This document shows positions 25,434 through 34,403 of a stretch of DNA of 64,000 nt, one piece after another. Both the position numbers and the translations under genes were made by a program. The stretch is taken from assembly GCF_034137685.1 (NCBI RefSeq), contig NZ_CP139418.1, positions 124,001-188,000 of the forward strand, written 5' to 3'. Origin of the DNA: Streptococcus sp. S1. GTDB lineage: Bacteria; Bacillota; Bacilli; Lactobacillales; Streptococcaceae. The notes below the pieces were generated by a model. It saw only the letters and a program-made list of their open reading frames with translations, was not told the origin of the DNA and searched no databases. Position 1 is the first letter of the stretch, and each line of letters starts with the position of its first letter.

Positions 25434-27563
25434 TTATTCTGCTTGTTTATCAGTATTGTCTTCATTCTTTGTGTCTTTTTCTCTGATCACAAGGACACCA
25501 TCTTCCATGTCAGCTTCCAGGTGTTTAGCATCCAAGTTATCCAAGTGGAAGTCTGTGACTTTGTCACGGATTTGTTGTTCAACTACCCGACGGAGTGGAC
25601 GAACACCCATCACTTCATCATAACCTTCTTCAGTCATATATTCTTTAGCTGCATCGCTCACTGCCAAGTCGATTTCTTTCTTAGAAAGGGTCTTATTGAC
25701 ATCTACCAACATCAAATCAACAATCTTAGAAAGATCTTCCTTGCTCAAGTGTGAGAATTCAATGACAGCGTTGAAACGGTTCAAGAATTCTGGACGGAAG
25801 TAAGGTTTCAAACGATCCATGAGTTCTGGTTTATCCGCATCTTCTGTCAAGTTGGCTTCGTAACCAAAGCCAGCGTTTGAAGTGGCGATAATTACAGTGT
25901 TCTTGAAGTTGACCGTATTCCCTTGACCATCTGTCAAACGACCATCATCCAAAACTTGGAGAAGAAGGGTGATGACTTGAGGATCCGCCTTTTCAATTTC
26001 GTCAAGAAGGACGATTGAGTAAGGGTTACGACGAACACGTTCTGTCAAAGTATTGCTATTGTCATCATAACCAACATAACCAGCTGTTGTACCAATCAAT
26101 TTAGAAACGGCTGTACGGTCGCTATATTCTGACATGTCCAAACGGATGATGGCATCTTTGGTTCCGAACATATCAAGCGCCAATTGTTTAGCTAACTCAG
26201 TTTTACCAACACCAGTAGGACCTACAAAGAGGAAGCTACCGATTGGGCGATTTCCTTCGTCAAAGCCTGCACGATTACGACGGATAGCACGTGACACTGC
26301 TTCAACAGCCTTGTCTTGACCGATAACCTTAGTTTGCAAACGGTGACCCATATCTTTCAAACGTTCGATATCAGTTGCACCCATTTGTGACACTGGAATA
26401 CCCGTCATCCGTTCTACTGATTCAGCCACATCGTTGATTGTTGCAGTTACCTTATGGTCTTCTGTATGGTTTTCAATTTTCTTTTCAAGTTCTTCGATAC
26501 GAACTTTTGCTTTCAAAGCTGCTTCGTAATCTTCTTTAGCCGCAGCTTCTTCTTGTTTGGTTTTTTCTTCTTCAATTTCATGTTCCACAGCATGAACATC
26601 TGTTACCGGATGTTGGGCTGCCAAGTGAGCAGCTGTCACATCGACCAAGTCGATGGCCTTATCAGGCAAGCTACGTTGTGGAATGTATTGAACAGAATAA
26701 TCAACTGCCGCTTTCAAGACTTCATCAGGCAAGACCACATTGTGGTGTTGTTGATACAATTCACGGATTCCTTGGAGGATCTTGAAGGTATCTTCAGCAG
26801 ATGGAGCATTAACCTTGACTTCGTTGAAACGACGTGCAAGAGCTGCATTTTTCAAGATGGTGTTGCGGTATTCATCTTGAGTGGTTGCCCCAATCACGGT
26901 CAATTCCCCACGTGAAAGAGCTGGTTTCAAGATATCCGCAAGACCTTTAGATCCTTGACCATCCCCTGTGCTACCTGCACCAAGGATTTGGTGGATTTCG
27001 TCAAAGAAGAGGATAACATTTCCCATAGCCTTGACTTCTTGGATCAGATTTTGAATATTTTCTTCAAAGCTACCACGGTATTGTGTACCAGCTTCTAGAC
27101 CAGAAATATCAATCGAGATGATTTCTTTGTTCTTGATAGCAGCTGGAACATCCCCGTTCACAATAGCTTGTGCCAAACCTTCTACAACTGCTGTTTTACC
27201 AACACCGGCATCCCCTACAAGGACAGGGTTGTTCTTGGTGCGACGAGACAAGATTTCAGCAGTTTCTTGAATTTCTTTATTACGTCCGATGACCGGATCC
27301 AATTTTCCTTCACGAGCTTCTTCGGTCAAGTTGCGACCAAGTTTTGCAAGGATCCCATCTTGTTTCATTCCTTTACCTTGATGGTGTTGCACTTGATCAC
27401 TCCCTTCATTTGGAAGTTGACCAGTTTGGCGGTAAATAGCGAATTCTTCAGGTGTCACTTCACGACCGTTGATCATGTAGCGACGGCTTTCAGAACGAAA
27501 ACCACCCATATTTCCCATTAGTTGATTGAAAAGATCATCCATATTGTTAAAGTTGTTATTCAT
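25434..27563 (-). CDS. clpL: ATP-dependent chaperone ClpL
   Basis: The product has 709 residues, the ClpL size. The N-terminus is the short N- and M-rich segment typical of ClpL ([16 protein letters not shown]), with no zinc finger. Two AAA+ modules follow, with P-loops GDAGVGKT (117-124) and GPTGVGKT (448-455), separated by a UVR-like coiled coil (about 327-366). ClpL protects and refolds proteins under heat and other stress and has no ClpP-binding partner role that can be seen here. The gene has a near-consensus promoter (27811-27839) and a leader of about 240 bases. I see no clear CtsR box or CIRCE element. Confidence 0.95.
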   Translation of the reverse strand: MNNNFNNMDDLFNQLMGNMGGFRSESRRYMINGREVTPEEFAIYRQTGQLPNEGSDQVQHHQGKGMKQDGILAKLGRNLTEEAREGKLDPVIGRNKEIQETAEILSRRTKNNPVLVGDAGVGKTAVVEGLAQAIVNGDVPAAIKNKEIISIDISGLEAGTQYRGSFEENIQNLIQEVKAMGNVILFFDEIHQILGAGSTGDGQGSKGLADILKPALSRGELTVIGATTQDEYRNTILKNAALARRFNEVKVNAPSAEDTFKILQGIRELYQQHHNVVLPDEVLKAAVDYSVQYIPQRSLPDKAIDLVDVTAAHLAAQHPVTDVHAVEHEIEEEKTKQEEAAAKEDYEAALKAKVRIEELEKKIENHTEDHKVTATINDVAESVERMTGIPVSQMGATDIERLKDMGHRLQTKVIGQDKAVEAVSRAIRRNRAGFDEGNRPIGSFLFVGPTGVGKTELAKQLALDMFGTKDAIIRLDMSEYSDRTAVSKLIGTTAGYVGYDDNSNTLTERVRRNPYSIVLLDEIEKADPQVITLLLQVLDDGRLTDGQGNTVNFKNTVIIATSNAGFGYEANLTEDADKPELMDRLKPYFRPEFLNRFNAVIEFSHLSKEDLSKIVDLMLVDVNKTLSKKEIDLAVSDAAKEYMTEEGYDEVMGVRPLRRVVEQQIRDKVTDFHLDNLDAKHLEADMEDGVLVIREKDTKNEDNTDKQAE

Positions 27564-27578
27564 ATTGTATACCTCTAT

Positions 27579-27658
27579 TTTACATAATTTTAATTCATTC
27601 TTGAAAATTAGCAGACCAATTGGCTGCTATTTGATTGTTTACATAATTTTAATTCATT
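27579..27658. repeat. Direct repeats and hairpin in the clpL leader
   Basis: A 21-base direct repeat beginning TTTACATAATT occurs at 27579-27599 and 27638-27658. Between them lies an imperfect palindrome TAGCAG-A-CCAATTGG-CTGCTA (27609-27629). The first half of the repeat recurs near 27845. All lie in or near the clpL leader. Confidence 0.6.
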
Positions 27659-27810
27659 TATTTAATAATAGCCCTACAGGCTAACAGTTTCTATTTTTCC
27701 TTTTATCAATTAGTTGTCTTAATTCTGGAAATAGCATATTACCATCTCCTTTCCACTATTGATCTTGTAAACCACTAGGTTTCTCCAACCTCTTTTCGTT
27801 TACATAAATT

Positions 27811-27839
27811 ATTATAACGCAGACCAATTTCTTTGTCAA
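27811..27839 (-). promoter_or_regulatory. clpL promoter
   Basis: The minus strand reads TTGACA (27839-27834), 17 bp, TATAAT (27816-27811), a full consensus promoter. The leader is about 240 bases. Confidence 0.8.
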
Positions 27840-27869
27840 CACTTTTTTACATAATTTTTTAAATTTATT

Positions 27870-27897
27870 AAAAAAATCTGGACGTCACTCCAGATTC
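27870..27897 (-). terminator. Terminator of the lipase effector module
   Basis: AATCTGGA/TCCAGATT (27875-27882 with 27889-27896), a 6-nt loop and seven T on the minus strand, 24 bases after the last gene of the module. Confidence 0.8.
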
Positions 27898-27920
27898 CAT
27901 ATTTAAATGGATGTTCTTGG

Positions 27921-28220
27921 CTAGATAGATTTAAATTTCCCAGCTTTTTCTTGAATAGATATCTGTACATTTTTAGCAAATTGACCCACCATGGACTGAT
28001 CCAGTTGCTTTCCAACGACCTGGACGTCTTCTTCGGCTACTGTTGCAATCGCAGTCAAGCCATCATTGTAACGTTTCTCAACTCCTGCCTTGCAGGTCAA
28101 TAAAACGGGCGCATAGACAACCCGGATTAAATCTTTTTCAAGTTTCTTTCGGCTTTCGATGATCCTCATCTTATCTTTCATATCTAAATCAAAGAAATCT
28201 TTGACTGGACTATCACCCAT
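27921..28220 (-). CDS. Small helical T7SS partner candidate (TlaA-like)
   Basis: The product has 99 residues; the ATG at 28220 follows AGAGGAGG. It is predicted mostly helical, with a strongly charged first half (KDKMRIIESRKKLEKDLIR) and a hydrophobic turn with a cysteine (VLLTCKAGVE), and has no signal peptide. It is the last gene of the lipase module. S. aureus TslA has two small helical partners encoded beside it that bind its C-terminal domain; this gene and the one upstream fit that place and size. Sequence similarity to those proteins could not be tested. Confidence 0.6.
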   Translation of the reverse strand: MGDSPVKDFFDLDMKDKMRIIESRKKLEKDLIRVVYAPVLLTCKAGVEKRYNDGLTAIATVAEEDVQVVGKQLDQSMVGQFAKNVQISIQEKAGKFKSI

Positions 28221-28238
28221 ACTTCCTCCTCTTCTATA

Positions 28239-28619
28239 CTATGAAACTTTATCTTGTGCAAACTCCTCTTCCAGTTGGCGTCTATCTTTCCGGTAGGATT
28301 GCCATAAATTCTCTTCCTCGATTTCGATCTGTTTGAAGGCTACTTGTGCAGCTTCTCTAGCTTCGAGATCATACTCTTCTATACAGCGATGGAGGGACTC
28401 CCATCCACAACTGACATCAACCTCCTGCTTTTGTAAAAAGGAAGCTGCCATCGCATACTCTTCTTCCAGCATCTGGGTGAAGAGCTGCTGTTTTCTTTCC
28501 ACTAGGCAACGCTTTTCATCTAGCTCCAAGCGCGCTTTTCGGAACTCTATTTCCAAGTGATCTAGTTTCTTTTCCTTTTTCGAATGAGTAGATGAAATTA
28601 ATAAGCTAGTTGTTCCCAC
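28239..28619 (-). CDS. Small helical T7SS partner candidate (TlaA-like), GTG start
   Basis: The best start is the GTG at 28619, inside the end of the lipase gene, with AGGAG about ten bases upstream; this gives 126 residues. From residue 14 on it is one long charged coiled coil (EKKLDHLEIEFRKARLELDE, then EEEYAMAASFLQKQEV, then a final EEENLWQSYRKDRRQLEEEF). No signal peptide. The overlap with the lipase gene shows co-translation. It probably binds the helical tail of the lipase for export; this is inferred from the S. aureus TslA system. Confidence 0.6.
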   Translation of the reverse strand: MGTTSLLISSTHSKKEKKLDHLEIEFRKARLELDEKRCLVERKQQLFTQMLEEEYAMAASFLQKQEVDVSCGWESLHRCIEEYDLEAREAAQVAFKQIEIEEENLWQSYRKDRRQLEEEFAQDKVS

Positions 28620-30190
28620 TGGTTCATTTCTCCTGCTATTTCTTGATCTTTTGCTTTTAAGAGCTCAATTCCTGCATTCACTTGCTCGCTTAAAGCATGG
28701 AATTCATTCGATAAGGACTGATATGCAGCCAAACGATTGTCGAACCTTTCTCTTACTTCAGTGACAACTGTTTGCCTTGTTGCACCAGCCTGTGCATAGG
28801 CCTCTTCTACTTCCGCAAGATTAAGAATGAAGCCTTTCGGAACGGTCTGTAATACTTTCTCCAAAGTTTCTAAATCTGTATCCAGTTGTGCCTTAGATTT
28901 CTGAGCTTGCTCCAGCCCTTCATCCACTACTCGAATCAGCTCATCAGAAGCCAAACGAGCCTGCAAAGCATCCAGATAGATCCGTTCACTTGAGCTCAGT
29001 CCACCACCTGTTTTTTGCAATTTATCCTTTAGGCGATAGTAAACCTTCATCCGCTCTTCAATGATTTCCTTCCGAGTGATGGCTTCCGTTCCCTTTTCAA
29101 GAACCAAATTCCCATTCTTATCATAGATATAACCATGCATCATGTGCTGCAGGCCCGTATTTTTCAAATTCTTAGTTTTGAGGTGCTTGACAATCCCACT
29201 GGATTCCTTGCTTCCAGAATCCTGATAGCCCAAGCTAACCAAATCTTTATGGTCAATATGGTTGTAGATCTTGTACTTCAGCGAATCTATACGCGCTTTT
29301 TGCTCGGGTGTTAAGATGGAATAGGCATTAGGACCATTGTATAGATGGACAGTCCCAATATGAGAAGCTTCTTCTTCTGTCAAGCAGGCAAGAGCATACT
29401 GAATATCCATAGACCCCAGAGAGTGACCGTATAGGTCGATCTTAGCATTGGGGTATTTTCGGATTACCTCTTTCAAATGAGCTGCAGCATCTTTAAATTG
29501 TGGAGGCGGGAAAGTCCCGGTTAATTCATTGTATTTTTTTAAAAAAGCAGCTCCCATTAAAGTAGGAAATTTAACCTGTTCTTCGGCTGTTCTTTCTGCA
29601 AAAAAGCCGGCTACATCTGATGCTTTTTCCTGTACAAAATTGCTGACAGGATTATCCAGCGCTTTTTGTATGAACCTGCCAACGGGAGTGGCCTCCGGCG
29701 GAAGATTAACAGAAGTAGGAATAATCGCATCTTCAAAAGCTTCTACTGCATTATTAAAACTATCCTTGGCCTTATCTCGCGCATAATTCTTCGCATAATC
29801 TGTTGCATACTCGCTTGCTCCAACAGGGTTCAAAATATTGGAAGCTGCTGGCAGATCTGTCTTTACCCAATCCGTAAATGTATCATGGAGTAATTTTTGT
29901 GTACTTATTTCAGTCTCAGATCCCTTCATCAAAACTGTCACGTCATGAATTTGGGAACGATCTTCATCAGAAGCAGAATAAGGGACTGCTTTTTGTTTTT
30001 CGCCTTGGCCATTGTTAGTAATAACGAAGACCTGCTCTTCATTGCCATTTACACTATCATAGATGTGAGCGACATTGCCAATGTATTCCCCGGTTTTCAA
30101 TCGTACATCTTGATTATAGCTTTCTATCTCATACTCTTTATACGCAATTTCTTTCTTCATTTCATCTGAAAATGATTTATCAAAAGCCAT
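28598..30190 (-). CDS. Class-3 lipase with C-terminal helical domain (TslA-like reverse LXG T7SS effector)
   Basis: The product has 530 residues; the ATG at 30190 shares one base with the upstream stop and follows AGAGG. There is no signal peptide. The alpha/beta-hydrolase motif GHSLG sits at 255-259 (nucleophile Ser257). Asp313 or Asp316 in NHIDHKD and His349 or His352 in LQHMMHG could complete the triad. Residues 365-530 are long helices (two near 430-460 and 470-525), like an LXG/WXG targeting region but at the C-terminus. That reversed order, small helical partners downstream and lipoproteins upstream is the arrangement of the S. aureus T7SS lipase toxin TslA. Phospholipid targets in competing bacteria are likely but inferred. 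Confidence 0.8.
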   Translation of the reverse strand: MAFDKSFSDEMKKEIAYKEYEIESYNQDVRLKTGEYIGNVAHIYDSVNGNEEQVFVITNNGQGEKQKAVPYSASDEDRSQIHDVTVLMKGSETEISTQKLLHDTFTDWVKTDLPAASNILNPVGASEYATDYAKNYARDKAKDSFNNAVEAFEDAIIPTSVNLPPEATPVGRFIQKALDNPVSNFVQEKASDVAGFFAERTAEEQVKFPTLMGAAFLKKYNELTGTFPPPQFKDAAAHLKEVIRKYPNAKIDLYGHSLGSMDIQYALACLTEEEASHIGTVHLYNGPNAYSILTPEQKARIDSLKYKIYNHIDHKDLVSLGYQDSGSKESSGIVKHLKTKNLKNTGLQHMMHGYIYDKNGNLVLEKGTEAITRKEIIEERMKVYYRLKDKLQKTGGGLSSSERIYLDALQARLASDELIRVVDEGLEQAQKSKAQLDTDLETLEKVLQTVPKGFILNLAEVEEAYAQAGATRQTVVTEVRERFDNRLAAYQSLSNEFHALSEQVNAGIELLKAKDQEIAGEMNQWEQLAY

Positions 30191-30573
30191 TATTTACCTC
30201 TTAATTCATCTGATAATTCTCCTGAGATGACATAACCATTTTGTTCAAATTTGCCATCTGATTCCTCTGTTAAAGTTGTTGTAATTGTTAGGTTATTATC
30301 ATCATTGATTATAACTTTTATTATTAATCCTCCCATTGGATTATACTTCAATGAATTTTCATTTATCTTGTAACTTTTTATAACTCCTTTATCTGTAAAT
30401 GCGTTTGGATCTTCTTGCCTTAATAAATTTTCAATCACATCTTTAGCTTTCTTACTCTCTGCAATTTGAATCATTTCTTGTTTTTTGGCAGATTGTCCAT
30501 TAAAAAAGCTACAGCCTCCTAAGCTCAGGCTAAATACTACCATTATCAACACAATAAATTTACTTTTTTTCAT
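30190..30573 (-). CDS. Lipoprotein, TilA/DUF4467-like immunity candidate, copy 2
   Basis: The product has 127 residues; the lipobox LGGC places the lipidated cysteine at 21. The mature part fits a small cystatin-like fold: a helix rich in K and E (EMIQIAESKKAKDVIENLL), then GVIKSYKINENSLKYNPMGG and strands IKVIINDDNNLTITTTL. It is a paralogue of the protein at 30759-31157, with shared MIQIAES, SY and YNPMGG positions. It touches the lipase gene by one base. In S. aureus, DUF4467-type lipoproteins (TilA) neutralise TslA from outside the membrane, so this is a strong immunity candidate. Confidence 0.75.
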   Translation of the reverse strand: MKKSKFIVLIMVVFSLSLGGCSFFNGQSAKKQEMIQIAESKKAKDVIENLLRQEDPNAFTDKGVIKSYKINENSLKYNPMGGLIIKVIINDDNNLTITTTLTEESDGKFEQNGYVISGELSDELRGK

Positions 30574-30592
30574 CTTCTTCCCATTCTTTCTT

Positions 30593-30634
30593 CAGGTTTC
30601 TTAGAATTTATTATACAAAATTCTAAGAAACCTG
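30593..30634. repeat. Perfect 17-bp inverted repeat between the two immunity lipoprotein genes
   Basis: 30593-30609 pairs perfectly with 30618-30634 around an 8-nt loop. The minus strand of the loop reads GTATAATA, containing a consensus -10 hexamer. There is no T run after it, so it looks more like an operator or mRNA structure than a terminator. The -35 position is weak. Confidence 0.65.
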
Positions 30635-30758
30635 AAATGTTACTTTTGTTAAAAAATGTTGCCAAATCGTTACAAGCACTAGCTATTAATGTAACATATT
30701 GGTTTTGATCCAGAAATGTTTCTATTTTCCTATATTAGGGGTATTTACCTGAATGAGT

Positions 30759-31157
30759 TTATTTCCCAGTCTCTTCTGCTTTACTTAACAGATCATCTAA
30801 TTTTGCTGAAATACCATAACTACCTGCTTCGAACTGTCCTGAATCTTCCATTTGAACAGTCGTATCGATCGTTAACTTTTTATCGCCATTGATAACGAGA
30901 TAGACATTCATCCCCCCCATTGGATTGTATTCCAATTCACCTTTTATCAGGGTATAGGAGTGAATGACCCCTTCTGAAGTGAAAGCTTTAGGATCGATAC
31001 TAATTAAAAAGTGTTTTATCGCTCGCTCCATTTTCGTGCTTTCTGCAATCTGAATCATTTTCCTTCTCTCAGCAGATTGATCCGTAAAAAGGCCACAACC
31101 TCCTAGAAACAAAGTCAGTAAAAATAGTAGCATTAATCCTTGTTTTTTATCAGTCAT
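30759..31157 (-). CDS. Lipoprotein, TilA/DUF4467-like immunity candidate, copy 1
   Basis: The product has 132 residues; the lipobox is LGGC (cysteine 21). It resembles the neighbour at 30190-30573 over its whole length: MIQIAEST in the first helix, GVIHSY, YNPMGGMNVYLVINGDKKLT in the strands, then a tail ending SKAEETGK. It is the first gene of the lipase module and is separated from copy 2 by about 185 bases that hold the inverted repeat at 30593-30634. Two immunity paralogues with one effector suggest protection against variant lipases from other strains. Confidence 0.75.
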   Translation of the reverse strand: MTDKKQGLMLLFLLTLFLGGCGLFTDQSAERRKMIQIAESTKMERAIKHFLISIDPKAFTSEGVIHSYTLIKGELEYNPMGGMNVYLVINGDKKLTIDTTVQMEDSGQFEAGSYGISAKLDDLLSKAEETGK

Positions 31158-31231
31158 ATTTCCCTCTCACTTATATTATTCGTAATGATTCTTAAAAAAT
31201 GAGCCAATTTTTAAAAATTTTTTCCAGAATT

Positions 31232-31259
31232 CAAAAAAACACACCCTTACTGGGTGTGT
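31232..31259 (-). terminator. Terminator after the amino-acid ABC operon
   Basis: ACACACCC/GGGTGTGT (31239-31246 with 31252-31259) followed by seven T on the minus strand, just after the stop at 31265. Confidence 0.85.
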
Positions 31260-31264
31260 CTCTG

Positions 31265-32029
31265 TTAAATCATGTATTCGACGCTATAAGTGGCGTCGGA
31301 TAGAATCCGTGAAAGGAATTGTTTGGTTCGTTCTTCTTTTGGACTGTTGAAGAATTCATGGGGTTCGTTTTCTTCGATGATGTGTCCGCCGTCCATAAAG
31401 ATAACGTGGTTGGCCACATCACGCGCGAAGCCCATCTCATGCGTCACCACAACCATGGTTACTCCTTCTTGGGCCAATTGCTTCATGACATCTAAGACAT
31501 CACCGACCAACTCTGGGTCTAGCGCTGAAGTCGGCTCGTCCAGCAAGATCACGTCTGGTTTCACTGCGATGGCACGCGCGATTCCGATCCGTTGCTGCTG
31601 GCCCCCTGACAATTGCGAAGGATAGTAATCCTTGTAAGCGAGGAGACCAACTTTTTCAAGGGCTGATTCTGCCCGTTGGATGGCCTCTTCTTTTGGAATC
31701 TTACGAGCCACAACTAAGCCTTCTAAGATATTTTCAAGCGCTGTTTTGTTGGCAAAGAGATTGTAATGCTGGAAGACAAAGGCTGTCTTTTGGCGGATTT
31801 CTTGAATCTCTTTTTTGCTGAGATTTGAGAGGTCATACTCTTTTCCACCTAGGGTTAGGTGCCCTGTATCTGCCTTTTCCAAGTGGTTGAGGCAACGAAG
31901 GAAGGTTGTTTTTCCTGATCCAGATGGACCCAAAATAACGACCACATCCCCTTGGTTGACCTTGAGATTGACATCTACCAGGACTTGGTGGTCCTTAAAT
32001 TTTTTCGATACGTGTTCTACTTCTAACAT
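31265..32029 (-). CDS. Amino-acid ABC transporter ATP-binding protein
   Basis: The product has 254 residues of the polar amino acid (GlnQ-like) class. Walker [10 protein letters not shown] (about 34-42), Q-loop VFQHYNLF, signature LSGGQQQR (about 140-147) and Walker [14 protein letters not shown] follow in order, then the switch histidine (VVTHEMGF). It is the last gene of a five-gene operon: methyltransferase, binding protein, two permeases, ATPase. It energises uptake by the two permeases upstream. The substrate cannot be read from this subunit. Confidence 0.95.
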   Translation of the reverse strand: MLEVEHVSKKFKDHQVLVDVNLKVNQGDVVVILGPSGSGKTTFLRCLNHLEKADTGHLTLGGKEYDLSNLSKKEIQEIRQKTAFVFQHYNLFANKTALENILEGLVVARKIPKEEAIQRAESALEKVGLLAYKDYYPSQLSGGQQQRIGIARAIAVKPDVILLDEPTSALDPELVGDVLDVMKQLAQEGVTMVVVTHEMGFARDVANHVIFMDGGHIIEENEPHEFFNSPKEERTKQFLSRILSDATYSVEYMI

Positions 32030-32048
32030 CTTCTTATTTCTCCTTCTT

Positions 32049-32735
32049 CTATGCGAGTGTCAGGCGTTTTTCTAAGCGATTGAATCCCCACTGAATCACC
32101 CCACAAATGACAATATAAAGAATAAAAATCACTAGATAGGATTCAAAATATTGATAGCCATAAGAGGCTTCTACCTTGGCAATGGCGGTGATATCCTTGA
32201 TGGTCATGACAAAGACAAGGGAAGTTCCTTTGACCAAGTTGATAACCAGGTTACACAGATTGGGCAGGGCCGCACGCAGGGCTTGTGGAAAAACAATGCG
32301 GATGTAGGCTTGGCGATTAGTCAAACCAATGGCTTGCGCTGCTTCTAGCTGGCCCTTATCCACGGTCAGAATGGCTGACCGGAGAATTTCAGCCAGACTC
32401 CCCATCGTCATCAAGCTAAAGATGATAAAGGCATAGTAAATGGGATTGATCTCAAAGACATTAAAGTGACTACCAATGCTCTTAAAAAAGCTATTTAAGA
32501 GACTAGGGAAGAGACTATAAAAGAAGAGAATCAAGAGAATCGGAGGCGTCGCGCGGATAAAGGCTAAGTAAACCACTGAGAAACTGCGAACCCCTTTGAC
32601 CTTGTAGATCTGACCGAGTGCCAAAAAGAGGGCTGGAAAGAAACTCAAAAGGATCGACACGACCATGATCAGAAGGGTCACTGGAACACCACCCAAGGTG
32701 GCTAGAAATGCTTTACTAATAAAATTGAAATCCAT
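32049..32735 (-). CDS. Amino-acid ABC transporter permease
   Basis: The product has 228 residues with about five membrane spans. The EAA loop is clear ([22 protein letters not shown], about 134-155, split here into [14 protein letters not shown] and RIVFPQA), as is the family run [18 protein letters not shown]. It pairs with the neighbouring permease three bases upstream to form the membrane channel of a polar amino acid importer. The two permeases share the fold but differ in sequence, so the channel is a heterodimer. Confidence 0.93.
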   Translation of the reverse strand: MDFNFISKAFLATLGGVPVTLLIMVVSILLSFFPALFLALGQIYKVKGVRSFSVVYLAFIRATPPILLILFFYSLFPSLLNSFFKSIGSHFNVFEINPIYYAFIIFSLMTMGSLAEILRSAILTVDKGQLEAAQAIGLTNRQAYIRIVFPQALRAALPNLCNLVINLVKGTSLVFVMTIKDITAIAKVEASYGYQYFESYLVIFILYIVICGVIQWGFNRLEKRLTLA

Positions 32736-32738
32736 AAG

Positions 32739-33431
32739 CTACCTTTCTGTTACACTGAGTCGTTTCTCAAGGAGTTGAGCGGAGAAGGAGATCACAAGGG
32801 CAATTCCCCAGTAGATCACTGCGACAGCTGTATACGTTTCGAGGGAATAATTTCCAAGATTGCGGCTGATCAAGTTGTTGCCTGCTCCCATGATATCGAT
32901 AAAGCCAATGGTATAAGCCAAAGCGGCATCACGCATGAGGTTCAAGATGGCAGTCGTCATATTTGGAAGAGCCACGCGAAAGGCTTGGGGAAGGACAATC
33001 CGCCAAATGGTCTGAGCTGGTGTCAATCCGATACTCAAGCCTGCTTCCATCTGACCTTTTGGAATGGCCAAATAGGCTGCCTTGAAGACCTCAGAAATCA
33101 TCGCGGCAAAGAGAAGAAACATGGCAACCAGGACAAAGACAAACTTGGACCAGTGGTCAATATCTACTCCCAACCACCAGTTCAAAAATTGGGGCAGTCC
33201 ATAAAAGACCAAAAAGAGCAAGACAATCGGAGGGGTACAACGCAAAGTAAAGACATAGCCTTTTGCCAGACCTGCTCCTACCTTATCTTCTGATACTTGT
33301 GCCCAGGTCAAAACCAAGCCAAATGCCGAACCTAGAAGCGTCGTTAACACCATCAAAGCTAGGGTCGCTGGTAGGGCTTGGACCAAGGTTGGGAGAAAAG
33401 ACCAGACCTTGGAAGTGTCGTATGAGACCAT
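32739..33431 (-). CDS. Amino-acid ABC transporter permease
   Basis: The product has 230 residues. About five spans; the EAA loop reads EAGLSIGLTPAQTIWRIVLP and is followed by ALPNMTTAILNLMRDAALAY. It is the partner of the permease directly downstream. In HisM/GlnP-type systems such pairs import one amino acid or a small group with the help of a binding protein, here the one at 33498-34376. Confidence 0.93.
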   Translation of the reverse strand: MVSYDTSKVWSFLPTLVQALPATLALMVLTTLLGSAFGLVLTWAQVSEDKVGAGLAKGYVFTLRCTPPIVLLFLVFYGLPQFLNWWLGVDIDHWSKFVFVLVAMFLLFAAMISEVFKAAYLAIPKGQMEAGLSIGLTPAQTIWRIVLPQAFRVALPNMTTAILNLMRDAALAYTIGFIDIMGAGNNLISRNLGNYSLETYTAVAVIYWGIALVISFSAQLLEKRLSVTER

Positions 33432-33497
33432 GTTTCTTTTCCTTTCTGTATCCGTATAGAAATAAGGAAGCTGGGGCTATGCGCACCCAGTTCCATC

Positions 33498-34376
33498 TTA
33501 TTTCTCTTTATCTACATAACTGAAGACATCTTCACCGAAATATTTTTTCGACAATTTAGCAAGTGTGCCATCTTTTTCTAATTCTTTGATAGCCTTGCTG
33601 TAGGCTTCCGCAAATTTTTCGTTTTTCTTATCCTTATGGATCAATGGGTAAGTTGGAATTCCTTTGTAGGCAAACCAGCTCAGTTTGTCCGCATATTGGT
33701 GATAAGAACCATCTTTATCTGTGACAGCTTTTTCAAAGGAAAGTTTGATATCAAAGAAGGCATCGTAACGTCCTTCAAGCACCCAAGCATAGGCATCTGC
33801 GACTTTGAAAGATTCCGCAGCTGTTAATTCGATTTGCTGGTCCTTATGTTTTTCATTGTATTCTTTAATAACATTCCATTGTGCATTTTGTGGTGAAATT
33901 GGAACCAATTTTCCTTTTTCTTTGGCGAAGTCATCGATGTTCTTGTATTTATCCGCATCTTCTTTTCGTACGGTAAATCCGATGATACTTGCTCCAATTG
34001 GTTCTTTTGGAATGATAAATTTCTTGGCACGTTCTTCGGTATACCAAGCTCCTTTGGTTCCGATATCGTATTTACCAGATTCTAGACCGATCAAGAGATC
34101 GTCATCACTTGTTCCAGTGTACTCAAACTTGTAGTCCGGTAGTTTTTCATCAATGGCTTTGAGAACGGCTACTTCATAGCCATCAGATTCCCCTTTTTCA
34201 TCGACGAAATCATACGGTACATAGTTTTGAGTGTGGGCTACTTTCAAGGTTGTTACCTTGTTCGATCCTGTTGAGCCTTTGCTGTCGTTTGCATGGTTCA
34301 AGCTCCGTCCAAGAATGGTTGCACCTGCAATGGCAAGTACTGCCACCCCACCGATAATCCATGTTTTTTTACTCAT
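33498..34376 (-). CDS. Amino-acid ABC transporter substrate-binding protein without lipobox
   Basis: The product has 292 residues of the SBP_bac_3 type: LKVAHTQNYVPYDFVDEKGE at about 45-64, the GLESGKYDIG segment and a C-terminal LAKLSKKYFGED. Unlike most streptococcal binding proteins it has no cysteine in its leader. The N-terminus (KKTWIIGGVAVLAIAGATIL) looks like a signal anchor, so the protein is probably tethered by an uncleaved membrane helix or released after cleavage. It lies between the methyltransferase and the permeases. Substrate unknown; the operon partner hints at a methylated amino acid. Confidence 0.9.
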   Translation of the reverse strand: MSKKTWIIGGVAVLAIAGATILGRSLNHANDSKGSTGSNKVTTLKVAHTQNYVPYDFVDEKGESDGYEVAVLKAIDEKLPDYKFEYTGTSDDDLLIGLESGKYDIGTKGAWYTEERAKKFIIPKEPIGASIIGFTVRKEDADKYKNIDDFAKEKGKLVPISPQNAQWNVIKEYNEKHKDQQIELTAAESFKVADAYAWVLEGRYDAFFDIKLSFEKAVTDKDGSYHQYADKLSWFAYKGIPTYPLIHKDKKNEKFAEAYSKAIKELEKDGTLAKLSKKYFGEDVFSYVDKEK

Positions 34377-34403
34377 ACTCTGTTCTCCCTCTTTCTATTT
34401 TCC

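Noticed and set aside
27564..27840. CtsR or CIRCE box at clpL
   Set aside because: No GGTCAAA heptad pair and no TTAGCACTC inverted repeat could be found in the leader or promoter.
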